A stretch of 34,212 bases of DNA from an uncultured Methanofollis sp. (GCF_937919355.1 NZ_CALFSA010000172.1:1-34212); one strand, 5' to 3'; numbered from the stretch's first letter, positions 22,780-31,023 are shown. Notes: generated from the letters alone by a model not told the origin. Translations and numbers: made by a program.

Positions 22780-24117
22780 ATGGATACAGAAATTGTTGCA
22801 GTGGGCGGGTATAACGAAGTCGGCCGGAACATGACTGCCGTCCGTTGCGGGAAGGAGATCGTCATCTTCGACATGGGCATCAGGCTCGACCAGATCATGA
22901 TCCACGAGGACGCGGAGATCGAGAATATGCACTCCCTCGACCTGATCGAGATGAAAGCCATCCCCGACGACACCATGATGAACACGGTGGAGGGGAGCGT
23001 GAAGGCGATCGTCTGCACGCACGGCCACCTCGACCATATCGGGGCTATCCCGAAACTCGCGCACAGGTACAACGCACCCATTATCGGGACGCCGTATACC
23101 GCCGAACTGATCAAACAGCAGATCCAGGGCGAGCAGAAGTTCGGGGTTAACAACAAGATCCAGGTGCTTAAGGCAGGTCATAGATACCGCATCTCCCCGA
23201 ACCTCACCCTCGAGTTCGTCAAGATGCAGCACTCGATCATCGACACGGTGATGGCAGTGTTGCACACGAAAGACGGTGCCATCGTCTACGCGAACGACTT
23301 CAAACTCGATAGAACACCTGTGATCGGCGAACCGCCCGACTTCGCCCGTCTCCGCCAGATCGGGAAGGAGGGGGTGCTTGCCCTAATCGTCGAGAGCACG
23401 AACATCGAGAAGTCGGGGAGGTGCCCGAGCGAGCGGATTGCACGCGACCTTGTCAGGGATACTATCACAAGTTACGAGGACGACAAGAACGCTATCATTG
23501 TCTCGACCTTCTCCTCTCATATCGCGCGTATCAAAACAATAGCCGAGTGCGCTCACGAGATAGGGAGGAAACCCGTCCTCCTCGGTCGTTCGATGGAAAG
23601 GTATTCGACGGCGGCCGAACAGCTCAAACTGGTCGCATTCCCCCAGAGTCTCTCGGTTTTCGGGAACAGGCGGACTGTGGACCGCACGCTACGGCACATC
23701 ATGAAGACCGGAAAGGACAAGTTCATGCCAATCGTCACCGGTCACCAGGGTGAGAGCGGGGCTATCTTGACACGGATCGCCCAGGGGGACACGCCGTACA
23801 AGGTCGAAAAGGGTGACAAGATCCTCTTCTCGGCCAAGGTGATCCCGAACCCCATGAACTATGGACAGCGCCACCTCGTCGAGACACTCCTGAAGATGAA
23901 GGGGGCCAGGATCTTCGACGACCTCCACGTGAGCGGTCACGCCTACCGGGAAGACCACTATGAACTGGTCCACCTCCTGAACCCCCAGCACATCATCCCG
24001 TCTCACGGCAACATTAACATGACCGGGGAGTACGTGCGGTTTGCCGAGGAGTGCGGCTACACCCTGAACAACGACATCCACCTGCTCAGAAACGGGCAGA
24101 GGATTCTGTTAAAATAA
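22780..24117 (+). CDS. rnj: Ribonuclease J (beta-CASP metallo-beta-lactamase)
   Basis: Archaeal RNase J, a 5'-3' exoribonuclease (possibly also endonuclease) for RNA decay and rRNA processing. The 445-residue product opens MDTEIVAVGGYNEVGRNMT and has the metal motif HGHLDHIG with His81, His83, Asp85 and His86. The beta-CASP domain follows (about 200-350, including IVSTFSSHIARIKT), then VTGHQGESGAIL and the C-terminal HVSGHA and IIPSHGNINM motifs. No KH domain is present, so it is not aCPSF1. In the isoprenoid/GluRS gene group of methanogens this location is conserved. Confidence 0.93.
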   Translation: MDTEIVAVGGYNEVGRNMTAVRCGKEIVIFDMGIRLDQIMIHEDAEIENMHSLDLIEMKAIPDDTMMNTVEGSVKAIVCTHGHLDHIGAIPKLAHRYNAPIIGTPYTAELIKQQIQGEQKFGVNNKIQVLKAGHRYRISPNLTLEFVKMQHSIIDTVMAVLHTKDGAIVYANDFKLDRTPVIGEPPDFARLRQIGKEGVLALIVESTNIEKSGRCPSERIARDLVRDTITSYEDDKNAIIVSTFSSHIARIKTIAECAHEIGRKPVLLGRSMERYSTAAEQLKLVAFPQSLSVFGNRRTVDRTLRHIMKTGKDKFMPIVTGHQGESGAILTRIAQGDTPYKVEKGDKILFSAKVIPNPMNYGQRHLVETLLKMKGARIFDDLHVSGHAYREDHYELVHLLNPQHIIPSHGNINMTGEYVRFAEECGYTLNNDIHLLRNGQRILLK

Positions 24118-24130
24118 CCGAGGTATTGTC

Positions 24131-25099
24131 ATGAGTGATCTGAAGACCTATCTTGAGAAAACCGCAGAGCAGGTCGACATCGCGCTCGAGCGGAATTTTG
24201 GAGACGTATTCGGCGACCTCTACAAGGCGAGCGCACACCTCCTGCTCGCAGGTGGCAAGCGCCTGCGCCCGGCGGTGCTGCTTCTGGCCGCCAACGCCGT
24301 GAAACCAGGGCGTGCCGATGACCTGATCTCCGCAGCGATCGCGGTTGAGATGACACACACCTTCACTCTCATCCACGACGATATCATGGACGGGGACGCA
24401 ACGCGCCGGGGCGTTCCGACGGTCCACACGAAATGGGACGAACCGACGGCGATCCTGGCGGGCGACGTGTTGTATGCGAAGTCCTTTGAGTACATCACCC
24501 ATGCCCTCGCCGATGACAGGGCGCGGGTGAAGGCGGTGACCCTCCTTGCCCGGACCTGCACAGAGATCTGCGAGGGGCAGCACCAGGACATGACCTTCGA
24601 GCAGAAAGACGCCGAGGTCGAGGCGGCAGACTATATAGAGATGGCCGGGAAGAAGACCGGCGCCCTGTACGCGGCGGCGGCAGCGATCGGCGGGACCCTT
24701 GCCGGCGGGAATGCCATGCAGGTGGACGCCCTCTACCAGTACGGCATGAATGCCGGGATCGCTTTCCAGATCCAGGACGATCTCATCGACCTCCTGGCTC
24801 CGCCAGAAAAAAGCGGGAAGGACCGGGCATCCGATCTCCGTGAGGGGAAACAGACTCTCATCGCCATCACGGCGCGGGAGAAGGGCCTCGACCTCTCGAA
24901 GTATCACCATACTCTCACCGGTGCGGAGATCGACGCTGCGATCGCCGAACTCGAAGAGGCAGGGGTTATCGACGAGGTGCGGCGGACCGCGGAGGAGAGG
25001 GTTGCAACGGCAAAGCGTGCGCTCTCGGTCCTGCCAGCGTCGAAGGAACGGACATATCTTGAGGAGATCGCAGATTATTTCCTGACACGGAGTTTCTAA
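24131..25099 (+). CDS. idsA: Polyprenyl diphosphate synthase (short chain, probably geranylgeranyl)
   Basis: Trans-prenyltransferase that condenses isopentenyl diphosphate with allylic diphosphates to make the C15/C20 chains for ether lipids. The 322-residue product carries the first Asp-rich motif DDIMD (83-87) within LIHDDIMDGDATRRG, and the second at QIQDDLIDL. Phe78, five residues before the first motif, is an aromatic of the kind that limits chain length to about C15-C20. LLLAGGKRLRPAVL (37-50) holds the Lys/Arg diphosphate site. Product length is inferred from sequence only. Confidence 0.92.
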   Translation: MSDLKTYLEKTAEQVDIALERNFGDVFGDLYKASAHLLLAGGKRLRPAVLLLAANAVKPGRADDLISAAIAVEMTHTFTLIHDDIMDGDATRRGVPTVHTKWDEPTAILAGDVLYAKSFEYITHALADDRARVKAVTLLARTCTEICEGQHQDMTFEQKDAEVEAADYIEMAGKKTGALYAAAAAIGGTLAGGNAMQVDALYQYGMNAGIAFQIQDDLIDLLAPPEKSGKDRASDLREGKQTLIAITAREKGLDLSKYHHTLTGAEIDAAIAELEEAGVIDEVRRTAEERVATAKRALSVLPASKERTYLEEIADYFLTRSF

Positions 25100-25101
25100 A
25101 G

Positions 25102-26781
25102 ATGGACACAGAGATCAGGAGAGTCCTGTACATCTACGCGCTCCAGAACGCGGTGAAGCATGGGAATGTACCGAATGCAAAGGCAGTGATGGGGAAGGTG
25201 CTCGGCACCCACCCGGAACTCCGCCCGCACGCGAAGGAGATCCCGGGCCTCCTCGCCGGGGTGCTCGACGAGGTCGCCGCCCTGCCGGAGGATGCCTGGC
25301 AGGCAAAACTCCAGGAGATTGCACCGGAACTCGTGGCCGAGATGAACGAGGTCAAGAAGGAGACGAAGAAGGAACTGCCTCCTCTCGAAGGCGCCGAAAA
25401 CGGTGTGGTGATGCGTTTTGCCCCCAACCCCTCCGGTCCCCTCCACCTCGGGCATGCCCGTGCAGCGTTCCTGAACGACGCCTACGTGAAGAGGTACGGC
25501 GGGCGGTATGTCCTGCGCATCGAGGACACCGACCCGCGGCGGGTGGTCCCTGAGGCCTACGAGATGGTCCAGGAGGATATCAGGTGGATGGGCCTGGGGA
25601 TCACCGATATCGTCTACCAGAGTGACAGGATGGAGATCTACTACGACCTCTGCCGGCAACTCATCGAACTCGGCGGGGCCTATGTCTGTACCTGCGACGC
25701 AGAGAGGTTCAGGGAACTGAAACTCGCAAAGACGGCATGCCCGTGCAGGTCCCACACTGTCGAGGAGAACCTTGAACTCTGGGACCAGATGCTTGGCGGG
25801 AAGTTTGCCGAGGGGCAGGTGACCGTGCGGGTGAAGACCGACCTCGCACACCCCGACCCGGCGATGCGCGACTTCTCTATCTTCAGGATCGTCGACAGTC
25901 CGGCCCACCCGCGGATCGATGCCCGCGTCTATCCCCTGATGAACTTCTCTGTCGTGGCCGATGACCACCTCCTCGGGATCACCCACGTGATCCGGGGCAA
26001 GGACCACATTGCGAATACCCGTCGCCAGCAGTATATCTACGACTACTTCGGCTGGAAGGCACCGGTGTACCGTCACTATGGCAGGATGGGTATCGAGGGG
26101 GTCGTCCTCTCGACCTCGTCGATGCACGAGGGGATCAGGGCGGGGACATATACGGGCTGGGACGATGTCCACCTCGGCACCCTGCGCGCGATCGCACGCA
26201 GGGGTATTGAGCCCGAGGCAGTGAAGGAGGCGGTCCTTGACCTCGGTATTGGCGAGACCGATATCTCCTTCTCCTGGGATAACCTGTACGCAAAGAACAA
26301 GGCGATCGTCGACCCGTCCTCAGACCGCTTCTTCTTTGTGCCAGACCCGGTGCAGGTGGCAGTCGAGGGTGCACCGGCACAGACGGCCGAGGTCCCCCTG
26401 TACCCCGGCAATGAGGCGCGGGGAGTGCGCAAACTCACCTTTGAGGGTGCGGCCGTCATGCCGAAGGCGGATATCGCCGGGGCCGGGATGATCAGGCTGA
26501 AGGACCTCTTCAATATCGAGATGAAAGGTGAGAGTCGGGCAGTCTATGCCGGCGACGACCTCGCAGCGGCGCGGGCGGCGAAGGCCCCGATCGTCCAGTG
26601 GCTCCCCGCGGAAAAGGGTATCTCCTGCACCGTCCTCACTCCGGCGGGCACGCTCACCGGCCTCTGCGAACCCGCGGTCGCGGGGTATGCGGGGAAGACC
26701 GTCCAGTTTGAGCGGGTCGGCTTTGTCAGGATCGACAGGGCCGACGAGAAGGGCGTCGTGGGTTACTTCTCCCACCGGTGA
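25102..26781 (+). CDS. gltX: Glutamyl-tRNA synthetase, archaeal type
   Basis: Class I synthetase charging tRNA-Glu; in archaea usually discriminating, with Gln-tRNA made by GatDE. 559 residues, with an N-terminal helical extension (about 1-95), the catalytic domain bearing HLGH (115-118) in FAPNPSGPLHLGHARAAF, and RIEDTDPRR. The C-terminal half is a beta-barrel anticodon-binding domain as in GlnRS/archaeal GluRS. The KMSKS-equivalent reads VLSTSSM, a variant without the second lysine. Starts two bases after idsA, closing the operon, and a strong T-run follows its stop. Confidence 0.95.
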   Translation: MDTEIRRVLYIYALQNAVKHGNVPNAKAVMGKVLGTHPELRPHAKEIPGLLAGVLDEVAALPEDAWQAKLQEIAPELVAEMNEVKKETKKELPPLEGAENGVVMRFAPNPSGPLHLGHARAAFLNDAYVKRYGGRYVLRIEDTDPRRVVPEAYEMVQEDIRWMGLGITDIVYQSDRMEIYYDLCRQLIELGGAYVCTCDAERFRELKLAKTACPCRSHTVEENLELWDQMLGGKFAEGQVTVRVKTDLAHPDPAMRDFSIFRIVDSPAHPRIDARVYPLMNFSVVADDHLLGITHVIRGKDHIANTRRQQYIYDYFGWKAPVYRHYGRMGIEGVVLSTSSMHEGIRAGTYTGWDDVHLGTLRAIARRGIEPEAVKEAVLDLGIGETDISFSWDNLYAKNKAIVDPSSDRFFFVPDPVQVAVEGAPAQTAEVPLYPGNEARGVRKLTFEGAAVMPKADIAGAGMIRLKDLFNIEMKGESRAVYAGDDLAAARAAKAPIVQWLPAEKGISCTVLTPAGTLTGLCEPAVAGYAGKTVQFERVGFVRIDRADEKGVVGYFSHR

Positions 26782-27084
26782 AGAAACATCTTTTTCTTTT
26801 TTTCCGGGTTCTGAGGATTTTTTGCTCCGTGAGAGGAGGCTACAAGCCCCAAAAAACGAGCTGGCGACACTGCAGATCCGCCACTTTTCCCTCCGCATTC
26901 TCCCGGGAGACCACTGTCCCAGGACTCCCGAAAATAGGATGGGACAGAGGAAGATAAACGCTGCAACATGCAGAAGTCTGCCCCATTCCATAATGAGGAG
27001 TAATGAGGAGAGATGTTCCGCATGAGGATCGACTTTGTGCCGTGCTCAACTTCCGCACAGTATATACGTCACTATATCGCACAC
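26782..27084. other. Gap after gltX: terminator, hairpin and tandem decamer
   Basis: T-runs at 26791-26795 and 26797-26803 terminate the gltX operon. Further on, CTGTCCCA (26914-26921) and TGGGACAG (26940-26947) form a perfect eight-base inverted repeat around an 18-base loop. TAATGAGGAG is repeated exactly in tandem at 26991-27010, carrying two Shine-Dalgarno-like cores. TATATA at 27061-27066 is the best promoter for the following surface protein gene. No gene is recognised in the gap. Confidence 0.5.
26791..26803 (+). terminator. T-run terminator after gltX
   Basis: TTTTTCTTTTTTT begins ten bases after the gltX stop codon. It is the strongest plus-strand T-run in this part of the window and probably ends the long transcript that includes the isoprenoid genes. 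Confidence 0.7.
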
Positions 27085-27615
27085 ATGCCCATGCGAACTA
27101 TCAGCCTCCTCCTTATCACTGCAGCCATACTCCTCCTTGTCCAGGCGGCAGGGGCAACGGCGGCATCCCTGGAGATCGGGGATGTGGAGATTAACCCTGA
27201 TGGAACCCTCACCGCCAGAGGGACGACGAACATCGCACCGGGCAATGAACTTCTCGTCGATATCGTCTCCTCAGGCTTTGGGGCGACATCGAAGGAGACA
27301 TCACGGCCATTCTACGGGTCAAGCGGCACCGTGGAGGTGGAGGCAGGAGAACCCTACAACACCTGGGCTTACACTTTTGAGATGCTCCCGCCCGAGGCCT
27401 ACACCATCACCGTCGAGTGGGTGGGAGGAGACGCCACGGCAAGCGGAACCTTCACGATCACCAGCGAGACGGCGAGCGAGGTCACGGCGGCCGCACCTTC
27501 TCCGGCGACGACGATGGTCCCACCGCCAGCGACCCCGAACCCGACACAGGCACCGTGGGGTGCTGCCGGGGTCATTATCAGTCTGGTAGCAGCGGTTTTA
27601 ATGCGCCGATCTTAA
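27085..27615 (+). CDS. Small secreted protein with C-terminal membrane anchor
   Basis: I do not recognise the family. The 176-residue product begins with a signal peptide: MPMRTISLLLITAAILLLV then a small-residue AGATAA cleavage region. The middle (about 35-125) looks like an all-beta Ig-like domain, followed by a Thr/Ala/Pro-rich linker and a terminal hydrophobic stretch with Arg-Arg, resembling the tails processed by archaeosortase but without PGF. TATATA at 27061-27066 would start transcription near 27090, which supports ATG 27085 or 27091. An in-frame ATG at 27013 behind GAGGAG would add a 24-residue polar prefix and is less likely. Probably a cell-surface protein. Confidence 0.7.
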   Translation: MPMRTISLLLITAAILLLVQAAGATAASLEIGDVEINPDGTLTARGTTNIAPGNELLVDIVSSGFGATSKETSRPFYGSSGTVEVEAGEPYNTWAYTFEMLPPEAYTITVEWVGGDATASGTFTITSETASEVTAAAPSPATTMVPPPATPNPTQAPWGAAGVIISLVAAVLMRRS

Positions 27616-27618
27616 ATA
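27612..27618 (+). promoter_or_regulatory. TATA box of the beta-propeller gene, overlapping the preceding stop codon
   Basis: TTAAATA overlaps the TAA stop of the preceding gene (27613-27615) and lies 23-30 bases before the ATG at 27642. A leaderless or near-leaderless transcript is predicted, consistent with the lack of any Shine-Dalgarno sequence before that ATG. Confidence 0.55.
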
Positions 27619-27641
27619 GACCAGCCCCGATATCTCCATCC

Positions 27642-28928
27642 ATGAAAAAAGCAAGCTTGGTCGGGGTTCTCCTCCTGGCAACCTCCCTCTGTTTTCTCTG
27701 TGGGGTGGCGACGGCAGAGATGGTCATGGACTGGACCTACACAGCACCGGCGATCCTGCGGGGCGTCTCCACCTCCGCAGACGGATCAATCGTCGCCGCG
27801 GGCGGTGACGACGCAAAGGTCACCCTGCTCAACGCCTCCGGAAGTCTCGTGTGGCAGAAAAGCGCACAGGCAACCGTAAACAGTGTATCCATCGCTCCCG
27901 ACGGGACTGCGATCGGCGCGGCGTCATCAGACAACAGGGTCTATCTCTACAACAGGTCCGGCGACCTCAGGTGGAGTGCACCCCTTCCCGGCCGTGCCTA
28001 TGCTGTTGCGGTCGCCGATGGAGGAGAATACGTCGTCGCAGGGTGTTCAGATGACAGAGTCTACCTCTTCGACGGAGAGGGAAAAGTCCTCTGGTCGTAC
28101 CACACGAACGGGGACGTCTTCGGTGTTGCGGTCGCACCTGACGGCGGCCTCGTCGCTGCCGGATCGCAGGACGACAAAGTCTATCTTTTCGGACAGGAAG
28201 GTTCGCTCCTCTGGTCACAGGTGACTCGCGCGGACGTGCTCGGGGTTTCTATATCGCCTGACAAAACATTTGTGGCAGCAGGATCGGCCGACACGCGTGT
28301 CCTCTTCTTCGATGTAAACAGCACACTTCTCTGGAGCGTACCGACCATGGGGTCGGTCACGGCAGTCTCGGCGAGCAAAGGCGGGGAAAAGATCGCCGCA
28401 GGGTCCCTCGACCAGACCCTGTATCTCTTCGACAGGAGCGGTGCTGTCGCCTGGAAGAGTGGGATGGGATCGGCAGTGCGGGGCGTGGCCATCACCCCTG
28501 ACGGTACCAGGATCGCCTCCGGGACATCATATGGCGGTGTCAGTCTGTACACCCTCCCGCCAGAACCGACACCACCGATAGTTACTACGGTCACCACGCC
28601 TACGAACGTCGCTATAACAGGAACACTTGCCGTCTCCTCGGTGCCGGCGGGTGCGGCAGTCCTCATCGACAACCTCTATGTGGGCAGGACGCCGGTCACC
28701 GTGCCCGACATTGAGGCTGGAAACCACACTGTCATCCTTGAACTCAGTGGTCACGATGCATGGAGCGGAAACTTCTCCGTCGAGGCAGGGGCGACGGCCA
28801 TGATAAATGCCACCCTCGTGCCGTCGGCAACGCCGACGGCGACGACACCGACCCGCGCCGCTGCCCTGCCATTGACCGTCCTTGCGGGTCTCAGCATCGC
28901 GGGTGCTCTCCTCCTGATGAGAAGATAA
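27642..28928 (+). CDS. Secreted beta-propeller protein with PEGA domain and C-terminal anchor
   Basis: A 428-residue surface protein. It has a lysine-led signal peptide MKKASLVGVLLLATSL, followed by about seven repeats of roughly 38-40 residues with the recurrent V(Y/L)LF...G..LW(S/Q) and VA...DG..(V/I)AAG(S/G) pattern, as in WD40/PQQ-like propellers (about 25-310). A PEGA domain (about 325-390, with TLAVSSVPAGAAVLIDNLYVG) follows. Then a Thr/Pro-rich linker leads to a hydrophobic helix ending MRR. An upstream in-frame ATG would overlap the previous gene; ATG 27642 is supported by the TATA box at 27612. Substrate or partner unknown. Confidence 0.85.
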   Translation: MKKASLVGVLLLATSLCFLCGVATAEMVMDWTYTAPAILRGVSTSADGSIVAAGGDDAKVTLLNASGSLVWQKSAQATVNSVSIAPDGTAIGAASSDNRVYLYNRSGDLRWSAPLPGRAYAVAVADGGEYVVAGCSDDRVYLFDGEGKVLWSYHTNGDVFGVAVAPDGGLVAAGSQDDKVYLFGQEGSLLWSQVTRADVLGVSISPDKTFVAAGSADTRVLFFDVNSTLLWSVPTMGSVTAVSASKGGEKIAAGSLDQTLYLFDRSGAVAWKSGMGSAVRGVAITPDGTRIASGTSYGGVSLYTLPPEPTPPIVTTVTTPTNVAITGTLAVSSVPAGAAVLIDNLYVGRTPVTVPDIEAGNHTVILELSGHDAWSGNFSVEAGATAMINATLVPSATPTATTPTRAAALPLTVLAGLSIAGALLLMRR

Positions 28929-28940
28929 TAAACCACCCTC

Positions 28941-28949
28941 TTTTCTTTT
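28941..28949 (+). terminator. T-rich terminator after the beta-propeller gene
   Basis: TTTTCTTTT lies 13 bases after the TAA of the propeller gene. The following gene has its own TATA box, so the transcript probably ends here. Confidence 0.55.
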
Positions 28950-28982
28950 CCCCGGGCGATATCCATAGGATAATGCCAAGGG

Positions 28983-28990
28983 TATATTTA
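28983..28990 (+). promoter_or_regulatory. TATA box of the PGF-CTERM-like gene
   Basis: TATATTTA is a near-consensus archaeal TATA box. Normal spacing gives a start near 29013 and a leader of about 25 bases before ATG 29038. GGTGTGATC within the leader resembles the ribosome binding consensus. Confidence 0.6.
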
Positions 28991-29037
28991 GAAGAACATT
29001 TAAGGATCGCTGGCCCAAAGACGACGGTGTGATCGAA

Positions 29038-30033
29038 ATGAACCGATATGAAGTGGGGATCATCATCGTGCTCCTCTGCCTCGCATCCACGGCCGGGTGC
29101 ACCTCCCCATCGCAGTCGCAGACAGGAGGCTACGTTACCATCGCCGATATGGACATCGTCGTCCCGCAGGGCCAGCCCCCCTCGAATACCACTGCAATCG
29201 CGGTTATCCCCTATATCGACGCTCTGTATAATGACCTGGAGAATGTCGAGGTCCAGGTGAGCGCGAAATATGCCGGTACAGACATCGTCGTCACCGAGAA
29301 ACGCGTAGCAGGACTGACCCTGCAGGCCGGGAAAACACATACTGAGGAGATCCCGATGACACTCGAAAACGGGCATAAATATGATATCTGGGTCTCTGTC
29401 TGGCAGGACGGGAGGAGGCAGGTGACAGGTTCGGTCACAGTCTACCTCCCCGACCGCACCGCCCATGCGAAGACGGTCGCCCGCTCCCTCCTTGCAGTCA
29501 CGTCCCTCGACGTCATGACTCCTGATCTGGATACCGATCCCATCACCCTGGACATCTTCTTGGGCCTGGAGAATATCGGGCTCTCCCCCTCTGGTCAGGT
29601 CGAGGCGAAGGTGAAGGCATATAATCTACAGAAAGGGATCACGGCAGCACGGGAGTCGACAGTTCTCGGGACCATTGCCGGGAATGCGTCCACGGAAAGG
29701 AGCATCCGCGTCACTGTCCCGAATGGCTATGACTACGAGATCGGGATCGAGGTCTTCGAGAACGGCGCCCTCATCACGAGCGGCACAGGGCGCGTGACCC
29801 TGGCTCCGTCGCAGTCCTCCACCGGAGGAGAGACAGGGGAAGTGACGAAGCCACCCACAATAGCCGTCACCGCCGCACCGACCCCTGTGCCCGGAGAGGT
29901 GCAGGTCGGGCAGTTCAGGATCGTGGAGGGGGGACGGGCAGGACCGACCCAGCCGGGATTCGCGGCATCCCTCACCCTTCTGGCCCTCGGCGGCGCGGCA
30001 TATGTTGTCTGGAAGAGGAGGGAGGAGGGATGA
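29038..30033 (+). CDS. Secreted lipobox protein with PGF-CTERM-like tail
   Basis: A 331-residue exported protein. MNRYEVGIIIVLLCLAS leads into STAGC, a lipoprotein-type box. The body contains two similar beta-rich repeats (about 35-145 and 150-260), each starting with a V-x-(I/M) strand and containing an NG-x-x-Y-(D/E)-I motif (NGHKYDIWV and NGYDYEIGI), so a duplicated Ig-like or DUF-type surface domain is likely. It ends QPGFAASLTLLALGG then KRREEG, matching the PGF-CTERM sorting signal used by archaeosortase. A GTG at 29029 is a possible start, but ATG 29038 gives a normal signal peptide. Role unknown, probably cell surface. Confidence 0.8.
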   Translation: MNRYEVGIIIVLLCLASTAGCTSPSQSQTGGYVTIADMDIVVPQGQPPSNTTAIAVIPYIDALYNDLENVEVQVSAKYAGTDIVVTEKRVAGLTLQAGKTHTEEIPMTLENGHKYDIWVSVWQDGRRQVTGSVTVYLPDRTAHAKTVARSLLAVTSLDVMTPDLDTDPITLDIFLGLENIGLSPSGQVEAKVKAYNLQKGITAARESTVLGTIAGNASTERSIRVTVPNGYDYEIGIEVFENGALITSGTGRVTLAPSQSSTGGETGEVTKPPTIAVTAAPTPVPGEVQVGQFRIVEGGRAGPTQPGFAASLTLLALGGAAYVVWKRREEG

Positions 30034-30305
30034 AGGACGGGGTCACTGCATGGAGAGCATATCTCTATGCCGTCACCTTCCTCTCCCTCCTCGTGATGGT
30101 CATCGGTGCGGTCGATGTCTGCACGGTCCTGCTGGAGGCATTCGTTTATCCGCCGCCGGCACCGTACCCGCAACCGCCTCCTTATTATCCCGGCTTCACC
30201 AGAGCGGCGGCAATGCTCCTCGTCGGCTTCGTCGTCTGGGTATATCACTGGCATATGCTCAGGAGGGACGAAAAAAAGAGGGAAGAGGGTGATGCTCACC
30301 GCTGA
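30030..30305 (+). CDS. Small two-helix membrane protein
   Basis: A 91-residue protein of unknown function. Two membrane segments are visible: about 8-33 (AYLYAVTFLSLLVMVIG) and about 57-76 (AAAMLLVGFVVWVYHWH). Between them lies a Pro/Tyr-rich loop (PPPAPYPQPPPYYPG). The C-terminus is charged. Its ATG overlaps the stop of the PGF-CTERM-like gene (ATGA), so the two are likely translated together and may function together at the membrane. Its 3' end converges on and overlaps the DUF2179 gene by ten bases. Confidence 0.75.
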   Translation: MKDGVTAWRAYLYAVTFLSLLVMVIGAVDVCTVLLEAFVYPPPAPYPQPPPYYPGFTRAAAMLLVGFVVWVYHWHMLRRDEKKREEGDAHR

Positions 30306-30865
30306 AACCACGCAAGAATACCTTTCTTTTCGGGTTTATGATAGAGGTGCACACCATCCTTGACTGTCCTGACATCTTCGATGGCAAAGATGTCCTGGGG
30401 ATGACAGGTCTTCAGTGTGTCAAGGAGGGTCTGGAGCACAGAGCGCGGGACGATGGTGAAGAGCACGGCAACGCGTGAGCCGCAACAACCGGATCCGTCG
30501 ATGCGGGTGACGCCGAAACCCTGTTCCCGCAGTTCGGTGACGACGGTGTCGGCATCGTCGCGCGCGATGATCCGCACCATGACATTGCCGACCTTGATCC
30601 TCTGTTCAAGGTTCATCCCGACGACGGTGCCGATGGCATAGCCACCGATATAGGCAAGGATACAGGCGACGCTGGTGAGGTGGGTGAGGACGATCCCGGT
30701 CGAGAGGAGCCAGACTGTCATCTCACCGACACCTGTCGCCGCCGCAGGGTACGTCAGGCCTTTTCCGACATAGACCTGACGAAGGGTCTTGAGGACCGTC
30801 TCCGGGATCCGGGCAAAGAGGATCAGCAGGGGCAGGAGCACCCAGTCGAGGAGCAGAGCATCCAT
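30296..30865 (-). CDS. DUF5698/DUF2179 membrane protein (UPF0316-like)
   Basis: 189-residue integral membrane protein resembling UPF0316/YebE-type proteins: three membrane helices (about 4-20, 44-62 and 64-88) and a cytoplasmic DUF2179-type domain (about 95-175) of ferredoxin-like fold. The domain begins VMVRIIARDDADTVVTELREQGFGVTRI-style and contains GSGCCGS. Family function is unknown; related DUF2179 domains may bind ligands. GGTGA lies six bases before the ATG, and TGTTATAG at 30921-30928 is a suitable TATA box on the minus strand. Confidence 0.82.
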   Translation of the reverse strand: MDALLLDWVLLPLLILFARIPETVLKTLRQVYVGKGLTYPAAATGVGEMTVWLLSTGIVLTHLTSVACILAYIGGYAIGTVVGMNLEQRIKVGNVMVRIIARDDADTVVTELREQGFGVTRIDGSGCCGSRVAVLFTIVPRSVLQTLLDTLKTCHPQDIFAIEDVRTVKDGVHLYHKPEKKGILAWFQR

Positions 30866-30920
30866 ATCTTTTCACCGTCCAGAATACGCGACAGAACCAG
30901 ACAATTATCCTGTTCTATCC

Positions 30921-30928
30921 CTATAACA
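30921..30928 (-). promoter_or_regulatory. Putative TATA box of the DUF2179 gene
   Basis: The minus strand reads TGTTATAG. It predicts a start near 30897 and a leader of about 30 bases before the ATG at 30865, with GGTGA placed in it. Confidence 0.45.
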
Positions 30929-30947
30929 CTGTTCTTTTGAGGCAGAG

Positions 30948-31020
30948 AAAAAGGTCCGGGATACCGGGATCAGAAGGAAAAAGTGGCCGAAGACCCTGCT
31001 CGCGCACACTGCGAAAAAGA
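30948..31020 (-). terminator. T-rich terminator region after PEP carboxylase
   Basis: Downstream of the ppcA stop the minus strand has three T-runs, at about 31014-31018, 30978-30982 and 30948-30952. Several successive T-stretches are typical of archaeal termination zones. Confidence 0.55.
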
Positions 31021-31023
31021 GGG

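Noticed and set aside
25096..26172. 358-codon minus-strand frame inside gltX
   Set aside because: GluRS is complete on the plus strand, and the antisense product has an Arg/His/Val-rich low-information sequence.
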